From Codonopsis lanceolata (taxonomy: Eukaryota; Streptophyta; Magnoliopsida; Asterales; Campanulaceae): a stretch of 64,000 bases of DNA. The notes beneath the pieces are model-generated. The model worked only from the letters and a program-made list of their open reading frames with translations. It did no database searches and was not told the origin of the DNA. This document shows positions 21,201-33,899 of this stretch, in pieces; within the stretch, counting starts at the first letter, position 1; each line of letters opens with the position of its first letter. The DNA lies in NCBI GenBank assembly GCA_013146195.2, contig CM028377.1, positions 26,704,428 through 26,768,427 on the forward strand, read 5' to 3'. The translations under genes and the position numbers were made by a program.

Positions 21201-22954
21201 ACATGAAAAGTGCCACGTGATTTTAATGGTATAAATTGCAATTGATTATAAATATCATACATTGAGTATAAGCAATACTTCTTTACAGAACTAAAGTATA
21301 ACTGTTATAGACATCATCTATATTAAATAAGAATAATCTAGGTTTAGTGGTAGAGATTTCAATAAAAATTATGGAGTAATAAATTAAGATTATAATATCA
21401 TGTAATTAATGGTACATATTACAATAGATACTTCCTTCCCTTCGTTCCAATCAAAGAGTCTATTATATTATTTTGAGATGTTTCACTTGAAAAATCTACT
21501 TTTAAAAAATATACAATCTCCATAATATTTCAAATTCGCCTTCCACATTTGATATTATAATAATGATTATGCTCAAGTATTATTATACATAAGACAAACT
21601 CTACTGCTAGTTATATTTCCATTATTTGTAGAGCATCACCAATATTGCAACCGTAGATTTCATCCTATGTGGCCGTGGATAATTCACACTCTCAATCATG
21701 TGTGTCATTTTTTCTGTCTTAATTCACATTCAATCAAAATGGATCTCTCCAATGAAAATGTGGATTTAATCTTATGTGGCATTCATCCCACCACTAAAGT
21801 TTTAAAAAGAATATTAATGACTTTGATGTATCCACACCATAAAATAAAATGTGAAAGTTTGATATTGTTATCTACAATGTGAACAAATTTGATTGCCACA
21901 TAATATCCACACTCATCATTCAAATTTGCATTGGAGAGGTTTTTTTCTTCCAAAAAATGTGTGAATCCTAAGTGACATCGAAATTCTTTCACATACATAT
22001 TAGTATTGGAGATGCTCTTAAAATTTTTAAACATAAACTTTTTGGGTGGAACGAATATAATACGAAGTACTATTTAATGTGTGATATTACAAAAGATTAT
22101 GATAATATTATTGGGTTTATTGATTTTCAGTCACATGTTTTGTGAATCTAGTTATAATGTAATCGGTCAAAATTAAGTAGTTAGGATTTAGCTAATCCAA
22201 CTTAAGTCTTAGGAAGATATTATTTTTTCTACATTTTTTACTTATCTACTACATTATTAGTAATTATTTTAAATTAATGTATGTTTGGATAAAAATATCT
22301 CTAAATTAGTTACTTATCATTTGAATTTGAATAATATATTTCTTATTTCTATATTATTCTTTAATTTATAACACATCCTCAAGCAAGATATTTATTTTAT
22401 GTTTTTATTTGTTTTCATAATTATATTTTCGATCATGCTTATGACTCGTTTTATGCTACATATAGGAAAATTAATTCATAAAAGTATTTATCGACCAAGA
22501 TTTTGGATAATATTTGATACTTCATTACTATAATAAAAGATTGATTTAATTCAATAATAATGATATGTTAGATATTGAATTGATTATTGATTTTAATCAG
22601 TTCTGAATTAATATTTAGAATTAAATTTTTTTGGTAGGCAAAAGATATTACGACTTTACATATGATATCAATATGATTTTACTATTGGATTAAGTTTTTA
22701 CAATTATATTTTTTAATTATCTAATTGTAAATTTTTTATTTCAATAAAAACGATCACATGTTTTCTCAAAATTTGACTGACAATTAGTACTCTTATAATA
22801 TTAGTTTTTTTTAATTATAACATGAATCTAACCATAAATTCTATTGATTAAAAAAAATTAAAATAGAAAAAAATAATTCTATGCTGTTTATGAGGACGGT
22901 GACTAAATATTCTATTGATATTTTTTGAATTAGAAAATTATGTATGAAGGTTAT
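21201..22954. other. AT-rich intergenic DNA
   Basis: No gene is supported. Near 21433-21560 there is a sequence related to the MITE at 45111-45288 (shared GATGTTTCACTT). 22060-22950 shows nothing recognisable. Confidence 0.6.
21631..22017. mobile_element. MITE-like element with GAGCATC ends
   Basis: The left end GAGCATCACCAATATTG is mirrored by the right end AGTATTGGAGATGCTC. The length is 387 bp and there is no coding sequence. This terminal motif is common among short plant inverted-repeat transposons. A clear target duplication was not seen. Confidence 0.6.
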
Positions 22955-24061
22955 TAGACCCTCTCATCTTTGCTGATGAAGCTTCTGGATCTCCTATCCA
23001 TCTGCTGAGGCAGAAAGGGAAGTCTGCTGGCAACCCACCTTCTACCCCTTCTTCACCCATTCCTACCGAGCCATTTACTCAAGAGAAGCCAAGCCCTCCG
23101 GAGGAGCCCATAACTCTTGAGGACTCTAGTTCTTAGGAGGAGCCTACCAATTCACCTACCCACACACCCCTTTTCCCTTCAACTACTCACCAAACCCATC
23201 CACTCCCCCTTCACCCACTCCTACCCAAACCAATCCTTCTTCATCATCCGAACGAAACCAACCCATTCCTTACATCGTCACCCCTGGTTTCCACCCATCC
23301 TTTCCGCTGCTGCTACAAAGTTCATCTTTGAACTTTCGTCAGTAGCATACCTCTTCCCAAAGCCTACTCCCCATCCACCAGAACCTCAACCAATGAGACT
23401 AGAAGACTTTTTCTATACCCCTCTTTCCTTTTGGTTCTCAACCTAACCCCAACCTAACCCCAACCTAACCCCTTCAATTATTTGTGATCATTCAGACACA
23501 AATATTGAAATACCCCCAACCCCTCCTTCATCCCCACCTCAAGCCAATTTCTCCCCATTTACCCACACATTCCCCACACCCGATCCTTTTCAACTTCAAC
23601 CTCTACCACTCCACCCCTCCAGTAGCCCTTCCGTCCTACTCTTGCTGCTGATACCACCTCGTCTGCTGCTGCTACTGAGCCCATTCAAGTAGACCTCGAC
23701 CACTTTCCATCCTCCCTGTGCAACGACGAAATCTTGAGTAGATTGGATGCCATATATAACAGGCTTAGAGAATTAACCAGTATCGCCATGGCTGTTGTTG
23801 AGATTGCTACTGAATCATCCAAAGCTGCTGCCTGGAATGCTACCATCCTCCGATAGTTTCAAGAGGATGTTTGGACCAAATTTGGAGAAATGAGGCATGA
23901 GTCTACCGATCGGAAGATCAACATGGAGGCTTAACGCAACGAGTGTGTTCTACTTTGCTCATGAAAAGTACACCTGAAGAGTTGAAGAACTTGAGCGCCT
24001 ACGCCGAGAAAGAGAAGCAGCTGACAGAGCAGCCAAAGGAAAAGGAAAAAGGCCATGGTAA
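22955..24061 (+). pseudogene. Extra (envelope-position) gene of Sirevirus copy A, C-terminal part
   Basis: The reading matches the extra gene at 53524-56085 in several blocks: SPIHLLRQ near 22998, AAATKFIFELSSVAYLF near 23310, LSRLDAIYNRLRELT near 23735, VWTKFGEMRHESTDRKINME near 23870, and the terminal KGKGKRPW ending at 24058. A proline-rich region and a C-terminal coiled coil are kept. In-frame stops occur near 23135, 23855 and 23932, and the ten-heptad middle part of the coiled coil is deleted. It is non-functional. Confidence 0.7.
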
Positions 24062-24618
24062 CTTGTATCTTTTAAAATCATTATCCTTTGTATCTATCTT
24101 TTTTTGAAAAACTCTGTAACTATTAAACTTCTTGTTTGAAATACAGAAGTTCATTCTTTTCAAAAATGTCTACTGTTTAAATTTCATGTTATTTAAATTC
24201 ACTTATTTTCTTGGAATTTAAGCATCCAGTTTAAATTTATTTAAACTGTTTACTGTAATCCTTGTGCTTGTTCTTTAAATCTCTTCTGTTGTAAGCACTT
24301 AGATTAGCTGTTACATTTGAGGTGCTCTTTTTGTCAAGGGCATGTCTGCTGTTATAAAGCTTAAAAGTATTTTCAAACATGCTATTATCTATCCTTAAGA
24401 TTTCATAGCCCTCGCTTGTAAGTAATGATGACCAGATGCAAATAGGAGGAGATTGTTGTTTCTCACTATATCTTAATGTGCATATGCTCATTCATTACTA
24501 TAGGTTTTATACTTAGTGGCTAAATGGGCTGCATACCAGTTAGCGTGGAAACTGTGTATAAAACTTTGCCTTTAGAATAGTTTTTTAGACTTCATAGGCT
24601 TCGAAAGAAGACTTCGGC
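22955..24618 (+). mobile_element. 3' part of a Sirevirus-like copia element (copy A)
   Basis: The segment is colinear with the 3' part of the element at 51858-60587. It has the end of the extra gene, a 3' untranslated stretch, the polypurine tract TAGGAGGAGA (24443-24452), and the first 165 bp of an LTR beginning TGTTGTTTC at 24454. It is cut at 24619 by another LTR. The left border is where homology to the extra gene begins (SPIHLLRQKGKSAG). Confidence 0.75.
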
Positions 24619-25599
24619 TGTAGCGACCCGACCCGGATTCCGGAACGGAATCCCAATGTCGCGTCGCTAGGGCAAGGCAGGAAGAGAACAAGCACTTATA
24701 AAATAATAGTGCAAGTCGGACATTCGAGCTAACAAGCTCTAGACAAGAACAAGAAGCCGTACTAAAAATACGGGTTTACAAAATTCGATGAGTTTGGCGA
24801 CAAGGAAAGGTAGTTCCGAGCTATGAAGTTCGAAACCAAGACCAAGGATACTAAGAGACATAAATCTCACGATGGGGAGAAAAGCGAAACTTCGCGTGCC
24901 GCAACATTGCGGTATTTGGACAACCCATCGGCTACCGGCGTTACGTGCAAGGACCAACGATATAACACATACCCACGGCTAAAGCATACCGGGGTTAACC
25001 AACAATAATAAATAATAACTAGGATAGAGAAAAGCCCCAAAGCCACAGCGTGCTTGGGAGACAACAGAAAATAAAAACCAAAGCTATGGGCAACGACACA
25101 ACACGTCGGCCCAAGGGAGAACCAAATCAAAACCCAATTATTCTACCCGACTGTAAAGTCTAATTAACTTTACAATACAACGAGCTCACAAGAATAGTAA
25201 ATATGATACAAGCCAAGGATGCTAGAGAGATAGGAGTACACAAGTTACTACTCGGAAATAGACTGTTACAATCACGGACACGCGTACTAAGCTCGAGCCA
25301 TCGATCAACTGGGGTCTGCTACAGTCACGTACTATACGTCCTCAACACGACTTCCGAACTGCAACTAGAAAACAAAGTACGGGGTGAGTCATAATGACCC
25401 AGTACGTTACTACTAAACAATAAAACATAAATTGAATATTGCCAAAGGAAATGATATTGTTTACGGCGAAGACCCGAATAAGTCGGGGTTATCTTGTATG
25501 AAAACCGGTCCTTTACCAGACTACCGAGATGAATCAGGGTGAACCCCCTGTTCACAAACAGTCAAACAAGTCAGGAAGCAAGGCACAAGAATAATCATG

Positions 25600-25930
25600 A
25601 TTATGGATGTATATCTATTCGTAGGACATCCCAAGCCTCTCATAGAATAATTAAATAGAAGTATGCACAATTTATAAATATACATGTACCAAGTCCCTCA
25701 TAGGATTATCAAGTGTGGTATGTAAATTCATTTATGTACCAAGCAATTCGATAGTGGAAGTTTATCATGTAAGGATATGCATATCTACAATTATATACAT
25801 ACGAAGACAATCAGGGTAAATCAAGTAAGAGTATGTATATCTACATATATATACATATGCAGGTAATCAGGGGGAAATCAAGTAGGAGTATGCATATCTA
25901 CGTATATACGCATCATACAATTCACGGGCC
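25600..25930. repeat. Degenerate tandem repeat inside the long LTR
   Basis: Three to four units of about 60-100 bp share AGTATG(C/T)ATATCTAC, ATATATACATA and AATCAGGG with TCAAGTA(A/G)GAGTATG. Confidence 0.65.
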
Positions 25931-26269
25931 TATCCACGAAAGCCAAGCGATCAAAACAAATATATATATAAGCATTTAGTTTACATATTCGGGATAGCAC
26001 TTTGTTTTCACAAATGCTAGAAGAAATCACATATAAGGGGATAGGATATAACGGTACCGCCATGTAGCTCTGCAAGATAAGCTGACAGGGGAACATCTTT
26101 GTTGCATGTGCGAGATAGTACATCGACCCGGGATAGTATTATTCAAGCGCCCATAATGGTTACACAAGGTACTCTTCTCCAAAGTGATCAAGAATGGAGG
26201 GTTTGCGTTTTAGTTCGGCAACTCATCACTATCACGAATCTCATGATTAGGTAAAGGTAAATAAGTCAG

Positions 26270-26410
26270 AAGCCGGGGAAGACAAGTCAGACAGGACAAG
26301 GCAGACAAGCAAGGCCAGGCAAGACAGGCAAGACAAGGCAGGTAAGACAAGGCAAGGCAGAGGCAAGGCAGAGGCAAGACAAGACAGGTAAGACAAGCAA
26401 GGCAATTTGG
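26270..26410. repeat. Purine-rich AGACAAGGC minisatellite
   Basis: Short units of the type GACAAGGCA, GGCAAGACA and GGCAGA repeat about fifteen times with small changes. The plus strand is almost free of T. Confidence 0.85.
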
Positions 26411-28505
26411 ACTTACCGGGGGAAAAACAAGAAATCTTGTTTACTTATTTAAGAAATCAACAAGGCGAACACCATTAATAGCGGTCTCATTCAAGTCGGT
26501 GGGCATGTTATTCCTTTGACTAGAAATCAAGCATGAGCATGTATTAAATTAAGAATCTCGAAACTAGTATTCTAGTTAAGCAGTTTCAAGCATTGGAGGG
26601 GGTTATCGTGGAGTCGGTATTGTTAAAGGACTCATTAGTATCGACTTCGTCGAGTCATTTCTATAATTCGGTCAAATAGAGTTTGAACACTATATGTGTT
26701 CAAGACTCCTTTCTAGGTTCTTGTTTCTGGCGGGGTTAAGTTCTCGTTCCATTTAGGAACCTTAGCTCAAATTTACTAAGTCAAGTATAAAAGGCGGGAA
26801 ACCTAAGTTGATTATTGTCCCAACGGGGTTTAGATCAAATTCAAGTTCAAAATTCCATTTGTTACTAGAATCGTAAAAATCACGACGTTGATACTCAATA
26901 GGAAGATAAGTGTGACGATAAGACACACATTGTGCTTAAGATCATAATCTCAAGTAGACATAGAAGTTCTTGCATCATTCACAAACCAATCTTATCAAGC
27001 TTAGTTCTATAAAATCATAATATATATGACCTTATAAAATTCTCTCGAGGTTCCCTTTAAAGAACTAAAGATTAAGTATGCCTTACGGAAGAAACGGAGG
27101 CGAAGATTTCTCAAGGTTCATCAATTAACCATGTTATGGTATTTCATAAGTCCGTTACCACACATAGGCGACTATTGGGTCATCTTTTACAACAACTCAA
27201 GATACTCATCATAGGGTTACTAAGGCACACACGGTTCGAATATCCTCCCTAAGGAAGAATGGTCACGAAGAAATCCCGGATTTTCCAAGGAGGTAACAAG
27301 GTTCCCAAGTAAAGTCATATATTACATTCCTACCAATCTTGGGACTTCATTAAGAGTCCAATAGTATTATTGGTTCTAGTTAAATAATTGAACCCATTCA
27401 AAACGTCGTCATTCGTTTGCGATTCTCGATTCACCACATAAACCACCCAAGGATTAGCGATAGTTTCACTTTCAATCATCATTCAAGAGACTCAATTAGA
27501 GTCTAAGCCAAGAATCAATCTTATTAACAATTTAGTCTCACCCGAACTCAATTCTCATAATTTTCGCGATTGAGATTCAATGAATACAAGGAGATATAGG
27601 AATTTATCCTAAGATTCGAATAACAAATTTTATAATTAATTGACTTCATTTGGGTCAACTACAAGTTCCAATTTTCTATTTCGGGCAGTTATTCAATTTA
27701 TCAGGGTTTCTAACCCAACAACAATAAATCTTAAATCATAAGAATTCCAATATACACAATAAACCCATTCGGTTTTAACCACAACCAAATCTATCGATAT
27801 TCATGGAAACATATCATTTTGACATGTATAGCATCAATAAATCACAAGGAATAAGTTTCTAACAATTAATCATCAAGATGCTTGTAGAGAGAGAAACTAG
27901 GGCTTAAGTAACGTACCTCAATCGAGCCACAAACTTCTGGGATGTGGAAGACAAACCGAGGGAAAGACTACACTCGGGGGCTTGGCGATGGCGGTCACGC
28001 TCGACAATCAGATGGCAGGAACTCAGGGAATCGACAGATCTCCCAGGAAGCTCCTTCTCCTCTCTCTCTAAAACTCACGGTTGAAGAAGAAAATGAGGGA
28101 GGAGGAGGAGGAAATTAGATTATAAAGGGGTTAGGAAAGGCGATTCTACCCTTCCCTAGTTTGTGGACAAAGCAAGGGAGGGGTTAAAATAGGGGTAGAA
28201 TAGGTATTTCACACCAAAAATCAAAAGCAGGGAAAGAATTCGTAACGACTTCGGGGTTGAGGCGGGCGCCTCAGCCTTCTCCATCCGGCCGCACTCCTTC
28301 CACCACAAGGTTGCTCTCGATATACGAGGCGGGCGCTGCTCCATCCCATGCGGCGCCTGGCTCTGAACCTCCAAACTTGGTCTAAACTTGATCTAAATGA
28401 TCCCAAACTTATGGGCAACCATCCTAAGGTCTAACCCAACTCAAAACAAGTCTAAAACACACCCCGAACAACTCCCAAACAACTGGCCGAACCGGAAGGG
28501 GTGCA

Positions 28506-28605
28506 NNNNNNNNNNNNNNNNNNNNNNNNNNNNNNNNNNNNNNNNNNNNNNNNNNNNNNNNNNNNNNNNNNNNNNNNNNNNNNNNNNNNNNNNNNNNNNN
28601 NNNNN
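28506..28605. other. Assembly gap (100 N)
   Basis: Exactly 100 N, the customary placeholder for unknown length. The missing 3' end of copy B, the rest of the Tork-like element and the start of the long LTR should all lie here, so the true gap is probably kilobases. Confidence 0.97.
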
Positions 28606-28639
28606 TGGTCCACATCAATTAGAATTAATATTAAAAGCG

Positions 28640-30060
28640 GTTTGGGTCAAGCATACCAAGCTCTCCCAGAGATAAAACAGCTTTTATGCAACTTCTAGTA
28701 CTTTCATAAAGATATCCGCCATTGATGTTCGGTTAAATGTACTTCATCTAATGTTTTCTTTTTCATTTGTCCCTTAGAAAATGATATCGAACATCGATAT
28801 GCTTTGTCTTGGAATGCTTCACAGATTGTAAGTGATCGAGATTGCGGCGTGTTATCACACATGATTGGGCACCGCTACTTTGATGTCGTAATCCACCAAT
28901 CTGTTGTTGTTTGATCGGGCGGTTGACACCAGCCTACGGCGGTAGTATTACTATTTGATGGTGGAGTTGGAAACCGATGCTTGTTTCTTGCTAGCCCAAG
29001 AGACAAGTGCGTATCCTAGAAATTGACAAGTTCCACTTGGTGCTTTTTATGTCGACTTGGCAACCAAACATAGTCGACATCTGGCCCAACTAAGTTGAAG
29101 ATTCCCTTTGATCCCGAGAATACCTAAGTTTGTGGTATCGATACATACTTAATGATTCTTTTGGCAAGAAGATGTGACTCACGAGTGCAGCTTGAAATCT
29201 AGCACATACCCCCACATATACACTATGTCGGTCTATTTGAGATAGATTATCCCCATAGTGCACGATATCAACTTTCTTTCTTGTAAGTCTTTTTGTAAGT
29301 TTGCGGCCATTGGTTGTGTCGAAGGTGTTTCTTTGTTTCCAATCCAAACTTTTGACAAGATCTTTAGCATACTTGGATTGGTGATGAATATTCCTTTGTT
29401 GGATTGTTGAATTTGAAGACCCAAGAAGAATGTGAGTTCTTTTCATTTGAAATTTTCATCATGAGTGTTTTGAGATAAACTTCTTGACTTCTCATTGGTA
29501 GACAGAAGATAATATCATCAACATAAATTTGCACAGCGAGTGTCCTTTTGTGCTTGAGAATGAAGAGTGGTGTCTATCTTTCCTCGCACAAATCCTTGTT
29601 ACTAAAAAATTTGGATAGAGTTTCATACTGGGCAGGGGGCTTGCTTAAGACCATAGAGCCTTCTTGCTTGTAGACATGAGTCTCTTTTCCTTTTCGGCTT
29701 TGGAGGTTGAGCGACATAAGCCGTTTCTTGAAGATCACCATTTAGAAATGCGCTCTTGACGTCCATTTGATATATCCTGAAGTCCTTGTATGTAGCATAG
29801 GCTAAAAAGATTACGATAGCTTCAGTCTTGCACTGGAGCAACGTTTCATCGTAGTCGATTCCTTCTTCTTGGCGATATCCTTGTGCAACAAGTCTTGCTT
29901 TGTTTCTAATGATGTTCCCATCCTCATCCTTCTTGTTTCGAACACCCATTTTGTGCCAATGACGGTATGATCGGCGAGGGTTTTGGGACTAGCTTCCATA
30001 CTTGGCATCGTTCAATTATTGAAATTCTTCTTGCATGGCTTACCAATAAGAGCTTCAGTC
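28640..30060 (-). pseudogene. Reverse transcriptase and RNase H of copy B
   Basis: Blocks in order: ARLVAQGYRQEEGIDYDET and QMDVKSAFLNGDLQE (29949-29623); FLGLQIQQSNKGIFITNPS and SQIDRHSVYVGVC (29446-29090); ALVSWASKKQ, IMCDNTPQ and HLTEHQWRIS of RNase H (about 28980-28700). The catalytic YVDD box is lost or shifted near 29500, and frames change at least four times. It is non-functional. Confidence 0.8.
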
Positions 30061-30489
30061 ATCTTCTTTGGCTCATCTTCTCGAAAGGAATGCAAAGACG
30101 TAACATACATTCATTTTGGAAGATCTTCTCGTCCGACTCCAACATGAATGTCACCAATGATTTGAGATTGATGGTCTTTACATGTTCTCGCGATGCCAGA
30201 ATGTGATGATTTGCCGCTGTTTCTTCATGACAAGGTTCGTAGGAGGACTAGAAGGAAGATCACCGTGTCTTGATGAGTATTTTGTTCGTAATTTGATTCA
30301 AAGGTAAGTTGAGGAAGAGGATTTTCTGTGTTCGTAAACATAGGTTCTCGGTTTGAGTTTCGGTGGTTGAAGTCTTCGTGACCCATTTGATATGAAATGA
30401 TGGTCGTGATAATTGATTTAGTTGCCGGTGATGGATTAGGTATATGAGAGGATGATGGTTGGGAGGTACTGCCTCAACATTAACAAATC

Positions 30490-31560
30490 ATCAAGAACAT
30501 TTGGAGCCACGTGTGGCTCTAATAAATCAAATTCATCAAATGAGACATGAACGTATTCAACTATTTTTAATGATCTTTTGTTGAAAACCCCTGTAAGCCT
30601 TGGAGTGTAAAGCATAGCCTTACACCTTCATCGGCTTTGTTATCAAATTTGCTTCTGTAGTCATTACCATTGTAGACTATGAAACATTTGCAACCGAAGA
30701 TTTTAAAAAATCCAATGTTTGGGGCTTTACCTCTCCAAAATTCATAGGGTGTTTTACCGTGAAATTTGTTGATCAAAGATCGATTCAAGTGAAGCAAGCC
30801 GTGTTGACCCGCCTGTAAATGTTTGGGTAGCTTTGCTTCAAAAGCATAGTTTTAGCGCCGATAAGTGTTCTCTTTTCTTTCGCCTACACCATTCGCTGTG
30901 GTGTCCATCACAGAGAAGTTGTGACCAATACCGTGATCATCACAACTTTGCTATTCCATTATTTGTGAACTCAGCACATTGTCCGATCGAACATCACCGA
31001 TTTCATCGAAGCTTTTGTTGGCAGCCTTCCGAACAAAGCCGTGAGAAGATCGTATGTGTGGTCTTTAGAAGACATCATCTCTGTCCAAGTATATCTTGTA
31101 TAATCATCTACTACTACTAGCGTGTATCTGTGACCACCAAAGCTAATAGTAGTGACTGGTCCGAAGAGATCCATGTGGAGAAGTTGCAGAGGTCTCGATG
31201 TTGAGAGTCCTGGTTTGCTTTTGAAAGACGTTTTTGAGAGCTTTCCCAGTTGACAAGCTTTGCAAGCACGATCATGATCACAGAGACCTTGGCAATCCTT
31301 TAACTAGACCATTTGGATAGCTTAGACGATATTTGAAGTTCAAATGGCTGAGTCTTTTATGCCACAAACCAGCTTTTGTCTTGAAAGCAGTTTGCCACAA
31401 GACATAGGTTAGCGTCTTGCCGTGTATTCAAATCAATCACATAGACATTCCCTTGTCTATGTCCAATTACCAAGATTGAGCAGAGACCGGATCCTTGATA
31501 TCAAGACATGCTTGAGGAGAATTGACAGATAAGTCCTTTGTCACAGAATTGAGAAATACT
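30490..31560 (-). pseudogene. Integrase of copy B
   Basis: MDLFGPVTTISFGGHRYTLV with YTRYTWTEMM (31174-30971) marks the start of the catalytic core. INKFHGKTPYEFWRGKAPN and FFKIFGCKCFIVYNG (30797-30567) mark the end. In between, a GIGHNFS-like and an NGVGERKENT-like stretch can be read in shifting frames. Stops and frameshifts abolish function. Confidence 0.75.
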
Positions 31561-31567
31561 CAAAAGA

Positions 31568-31945
31568 TTATGTTTCAAAGCCTTCTACTAGAGAGACTTT
31601 TCCAATGGAGAGATTTCCTCGAATGATGGATCCGTAGCCAATTGTTCTTCCTTTAGCATTGTCTCCAACGATGACTGGAGGACCTTCTGCTTCAGAGATG
31701 TTAAAGAGAAGGCAGGATTCTCCGGTCATATGTCTTGAGCAGCCACTATCTAGATACCATACATCTTTCTTTTCGAACTTGAAGCGACCATGAAGCACAC
31801 CTCGAGATGTAAAGGTAAGAAAATCATGGTCCCTTTTATTTTTCTTATGGGTCCAAATGGTTAGCGTATTTTGGAACCCATACTTGCTCGATTTTTGGAA
31901 TAGGGGATCCAAAGAAGAAGCTTCATGATGGATTTCAAGAGACAT
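31568..31945 (-). pseudogene. Protease and pre-integrase segment of copy B
   Basis: WYLDSGCSRHMTGESCLLF carries the DSG active site of copia aspartic protease, followed by the usual GDNAKGRTIGYGSI pre-integrase segment. The frame is open for 125 codons but breaks on both sides. Confidence 0.8.
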
Positions 31946-32214
31946 TCATGGACCAAGTGGCCAAGACATTTGCAAAAGGTACAGTGATGGAAATTACAGA
32001 AGTCTAATTGATCATGCTGGGTATTGAAAGGTTTTTGAACATTTTCCTTAACAGCAGCTTTTGATTTAGCAGTCTTGTTAGCAGCAAGCTTAGGGGCATC
32101 TGTGTGAGGCTTCTTGAGTGCATGCAAGCCAGCTTTGCTTTAGCGAAAAAGAGTACTTGCCGGTAGTAGATTTCGATACCTCATACATTTTGCCTTTAAG
32201 CTTGGTATCAACAT

Positions 32215-33832
32215 TCAGTAGCAATAGAAGCACCATTTCCGTAGCAGTCTGTTGATGAATTCTGATAGGTTTGAGCAGACTTTTCGTAGGCCTCGAAACA
32301 AACAACAGCAGCTTTGCTTTCGCGAGGTGTCTTTGGTGGAGGGTCGCTGAGAGTCTGCACCACCTTTAGCGTGTTTCTCTCCGGCAGATGATTGTTTTGC
32401 TTTCAAAGCTTCACTGTTTTTGATAATTTGAACCTTAGGGTATTTATAAGGAGTACCAATTCCTTCTTTACCCTTGTCAAGTTTTTGATATTGTGCAGGA
32501 ACATTACTATTCACTTTAAAATGTTCATTTTCCCTGCTAGAGACTAGTTGCACCCGTAGTGCTTTAAGAGAATCTAGCTCCGATATTTAGTTTTTATGTT
32601 GAGGACTCGACTTCCCAAGAATCCTAGCCCAGGTTTCAGAAGATTGTTCAATGTTAGCTTGGAAAGGAGAGTATTTAACTTCACTATCTGAGTCATAGGT
32701 GGGAGGTGACTCTAGAGCAACGAGGCAAATGTGTGCCTGCTCGGGTGAGTCATCACTATCATCCTCATCAGAATCAGTTTCAAACCAAGTAGATACATGA
32801 TTTTCTTCTAAGTCCTCAGCCAGTAGACCTCTATGTTTAGAAAATGATTTAGATGGTCTCCTTTTATAGGCTTCATATTTTGGCTTAGGACATTTAGAAG
32901 CAAAGTGACCAGGCTTCCTGCAATTGTAGCAAACTAACTCATTGTTGTGTGAGTTTTCAGCAGACTTTCTGAAAGTCTGCTGGTTTGCTTCCTTCCTTTT
33001 GTTAAATTTTGAGAACTTTTGAAACTTCTTAATGAACATGGCAAATTGCTCGTCAGAGAGAATTTCATTCTCATTTGAAGAAGTAGATGGTTTATTTTCT
33101 TGGGCAGGAATTTCCTGAGAGATAGCAGAAAAAGAAGGAAGTTTAAAATGTTTGTCCTTTTCTTGAGCTTGAAGCAATTCTTGCTCATAGACGGTTAAAC
33201 TCGCATACAAACTTCTGAGGTGCATGGAGTTCAAGTCTTTGGACTCTTTTATAGCAGTGGTTTTAACATGCCACAAACTTCCTAGAGAAGCTAAAAATCT
33301 CATATTTACTTCCTTAACATTAGATTCTTTTCCTAAGGAATAAAAACTGTTTACTACCTCACAAAATCATCCGTAGGCTTGTCGTAGTCTCCTTAGGATC
33401 TTTTCTCAAGGAATCGAATTGTTGAATGTAGTTATACTTTCTGTTGTCTCTGGTGGGCAGATCCCCTTCAAGATATTCCACCAAGGCTTCCCACATTTCC
33501 TTGGCAGTTTTGCATCGGATGATCTGTTGATATGTGCTTGTGTCGACAGAGCTAGATATGATGTGAATAGTTTTACTGTCGAGTTCAACGAGCCTCCTTT
33601 CTTCATCTGTCCATTCGTTCATGGATTTAGGTATCTCGGGAGGTCCACTGGCTACTTCGGCAAGTAGGTTGGGTTTCATTGGAATATAAGGACCTATTAG
33701 AACACATTGCCACAAACGATTGTCAATGGAGTTCATATATCTCATAACTTTATCTTTCCAGACTTCGAAGTGGCCTTCGTCCAATATTGGGACATGGCTG
33801 GTGTTCGAAGTAGGCAGCATATAGTGAGCCAT
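32215..33832 (-). pseudogene. Gag of copy B
   Basis: The N-terminus (33832-33359) holds HFEVWKDKVMRYMNSIDN and TAKEMWEALVEYLEGD, the capsid-like region of copia gag. The next frame (33303-32587) holds FLASLGSLWHVKTTAI, a Ser-rich linker, and the zinc knuckle CYNCRKPGHFASKC near 32920. An acidic Asp/Glu-rich tail follows. Frameshifts near 33340 and 32580 separate three otherwise long open parts, so few lesions have accumulated. Confidence 0.82.
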
Positions 33833-33885
33833 AGGATCTATTCACAAGAGGTTAAGCTTGGAAAAATGAATTTTCAAAGAATTAA

Positions 33886-33897
33886 GCTCTGATACCA
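33886..33897 (-). promoter_or_regulatory. Primer-binding site of copy B
   Basis: GCTCTGATACCA on the plus strand is TGGTATCAGAGC on the minus strand, complementary to initiator tRNA-Met. It lies 2 bp from the LTR. Confidence 0.92.
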
Positions 33898-33899
33898 AT

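Larger units (their letters stand above)
24619..28505 (-). repeat. Long gypsy-type LTR, Tekay-like, truncated by the gap
   Basis: The plus-strand left end TGTAGCGACCCG (inverse GGGTCGCTACA) starts abruptly inside the LTR of copy A. No long open frame exists in 3.9 kb. On the minus strand a TATA-like CTTTATAATC (about 28117-28127) is followed by a GA-rich leader and a splice-donor-like GAGGTACGTTAC near 27915. GTGAGTCATAATGACCC (25384) resembles text common in plant Tekay/Del LTRs. The lineage call is from memory. Confidence 0.5.

Noticed and set aside
23117..23446. 109-codon plus-strand frame rich in Pro/His
   Set aside because: It is part of the frameshifted Pro-rich region of the Sirevirus extra gene (copy A), not a separate gene.
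28397..28698. Frames spanning the N run
   Set aside because: Translation through N is meaningless; flanks are LTR and broken RNase H.
33886..33897. GCTCTGATACCA considered as part of a tRNA gene
   Set aside because: It is the retroelement primer-binding site; no cloverleaf surrounds it here or at 38517 and 60573.
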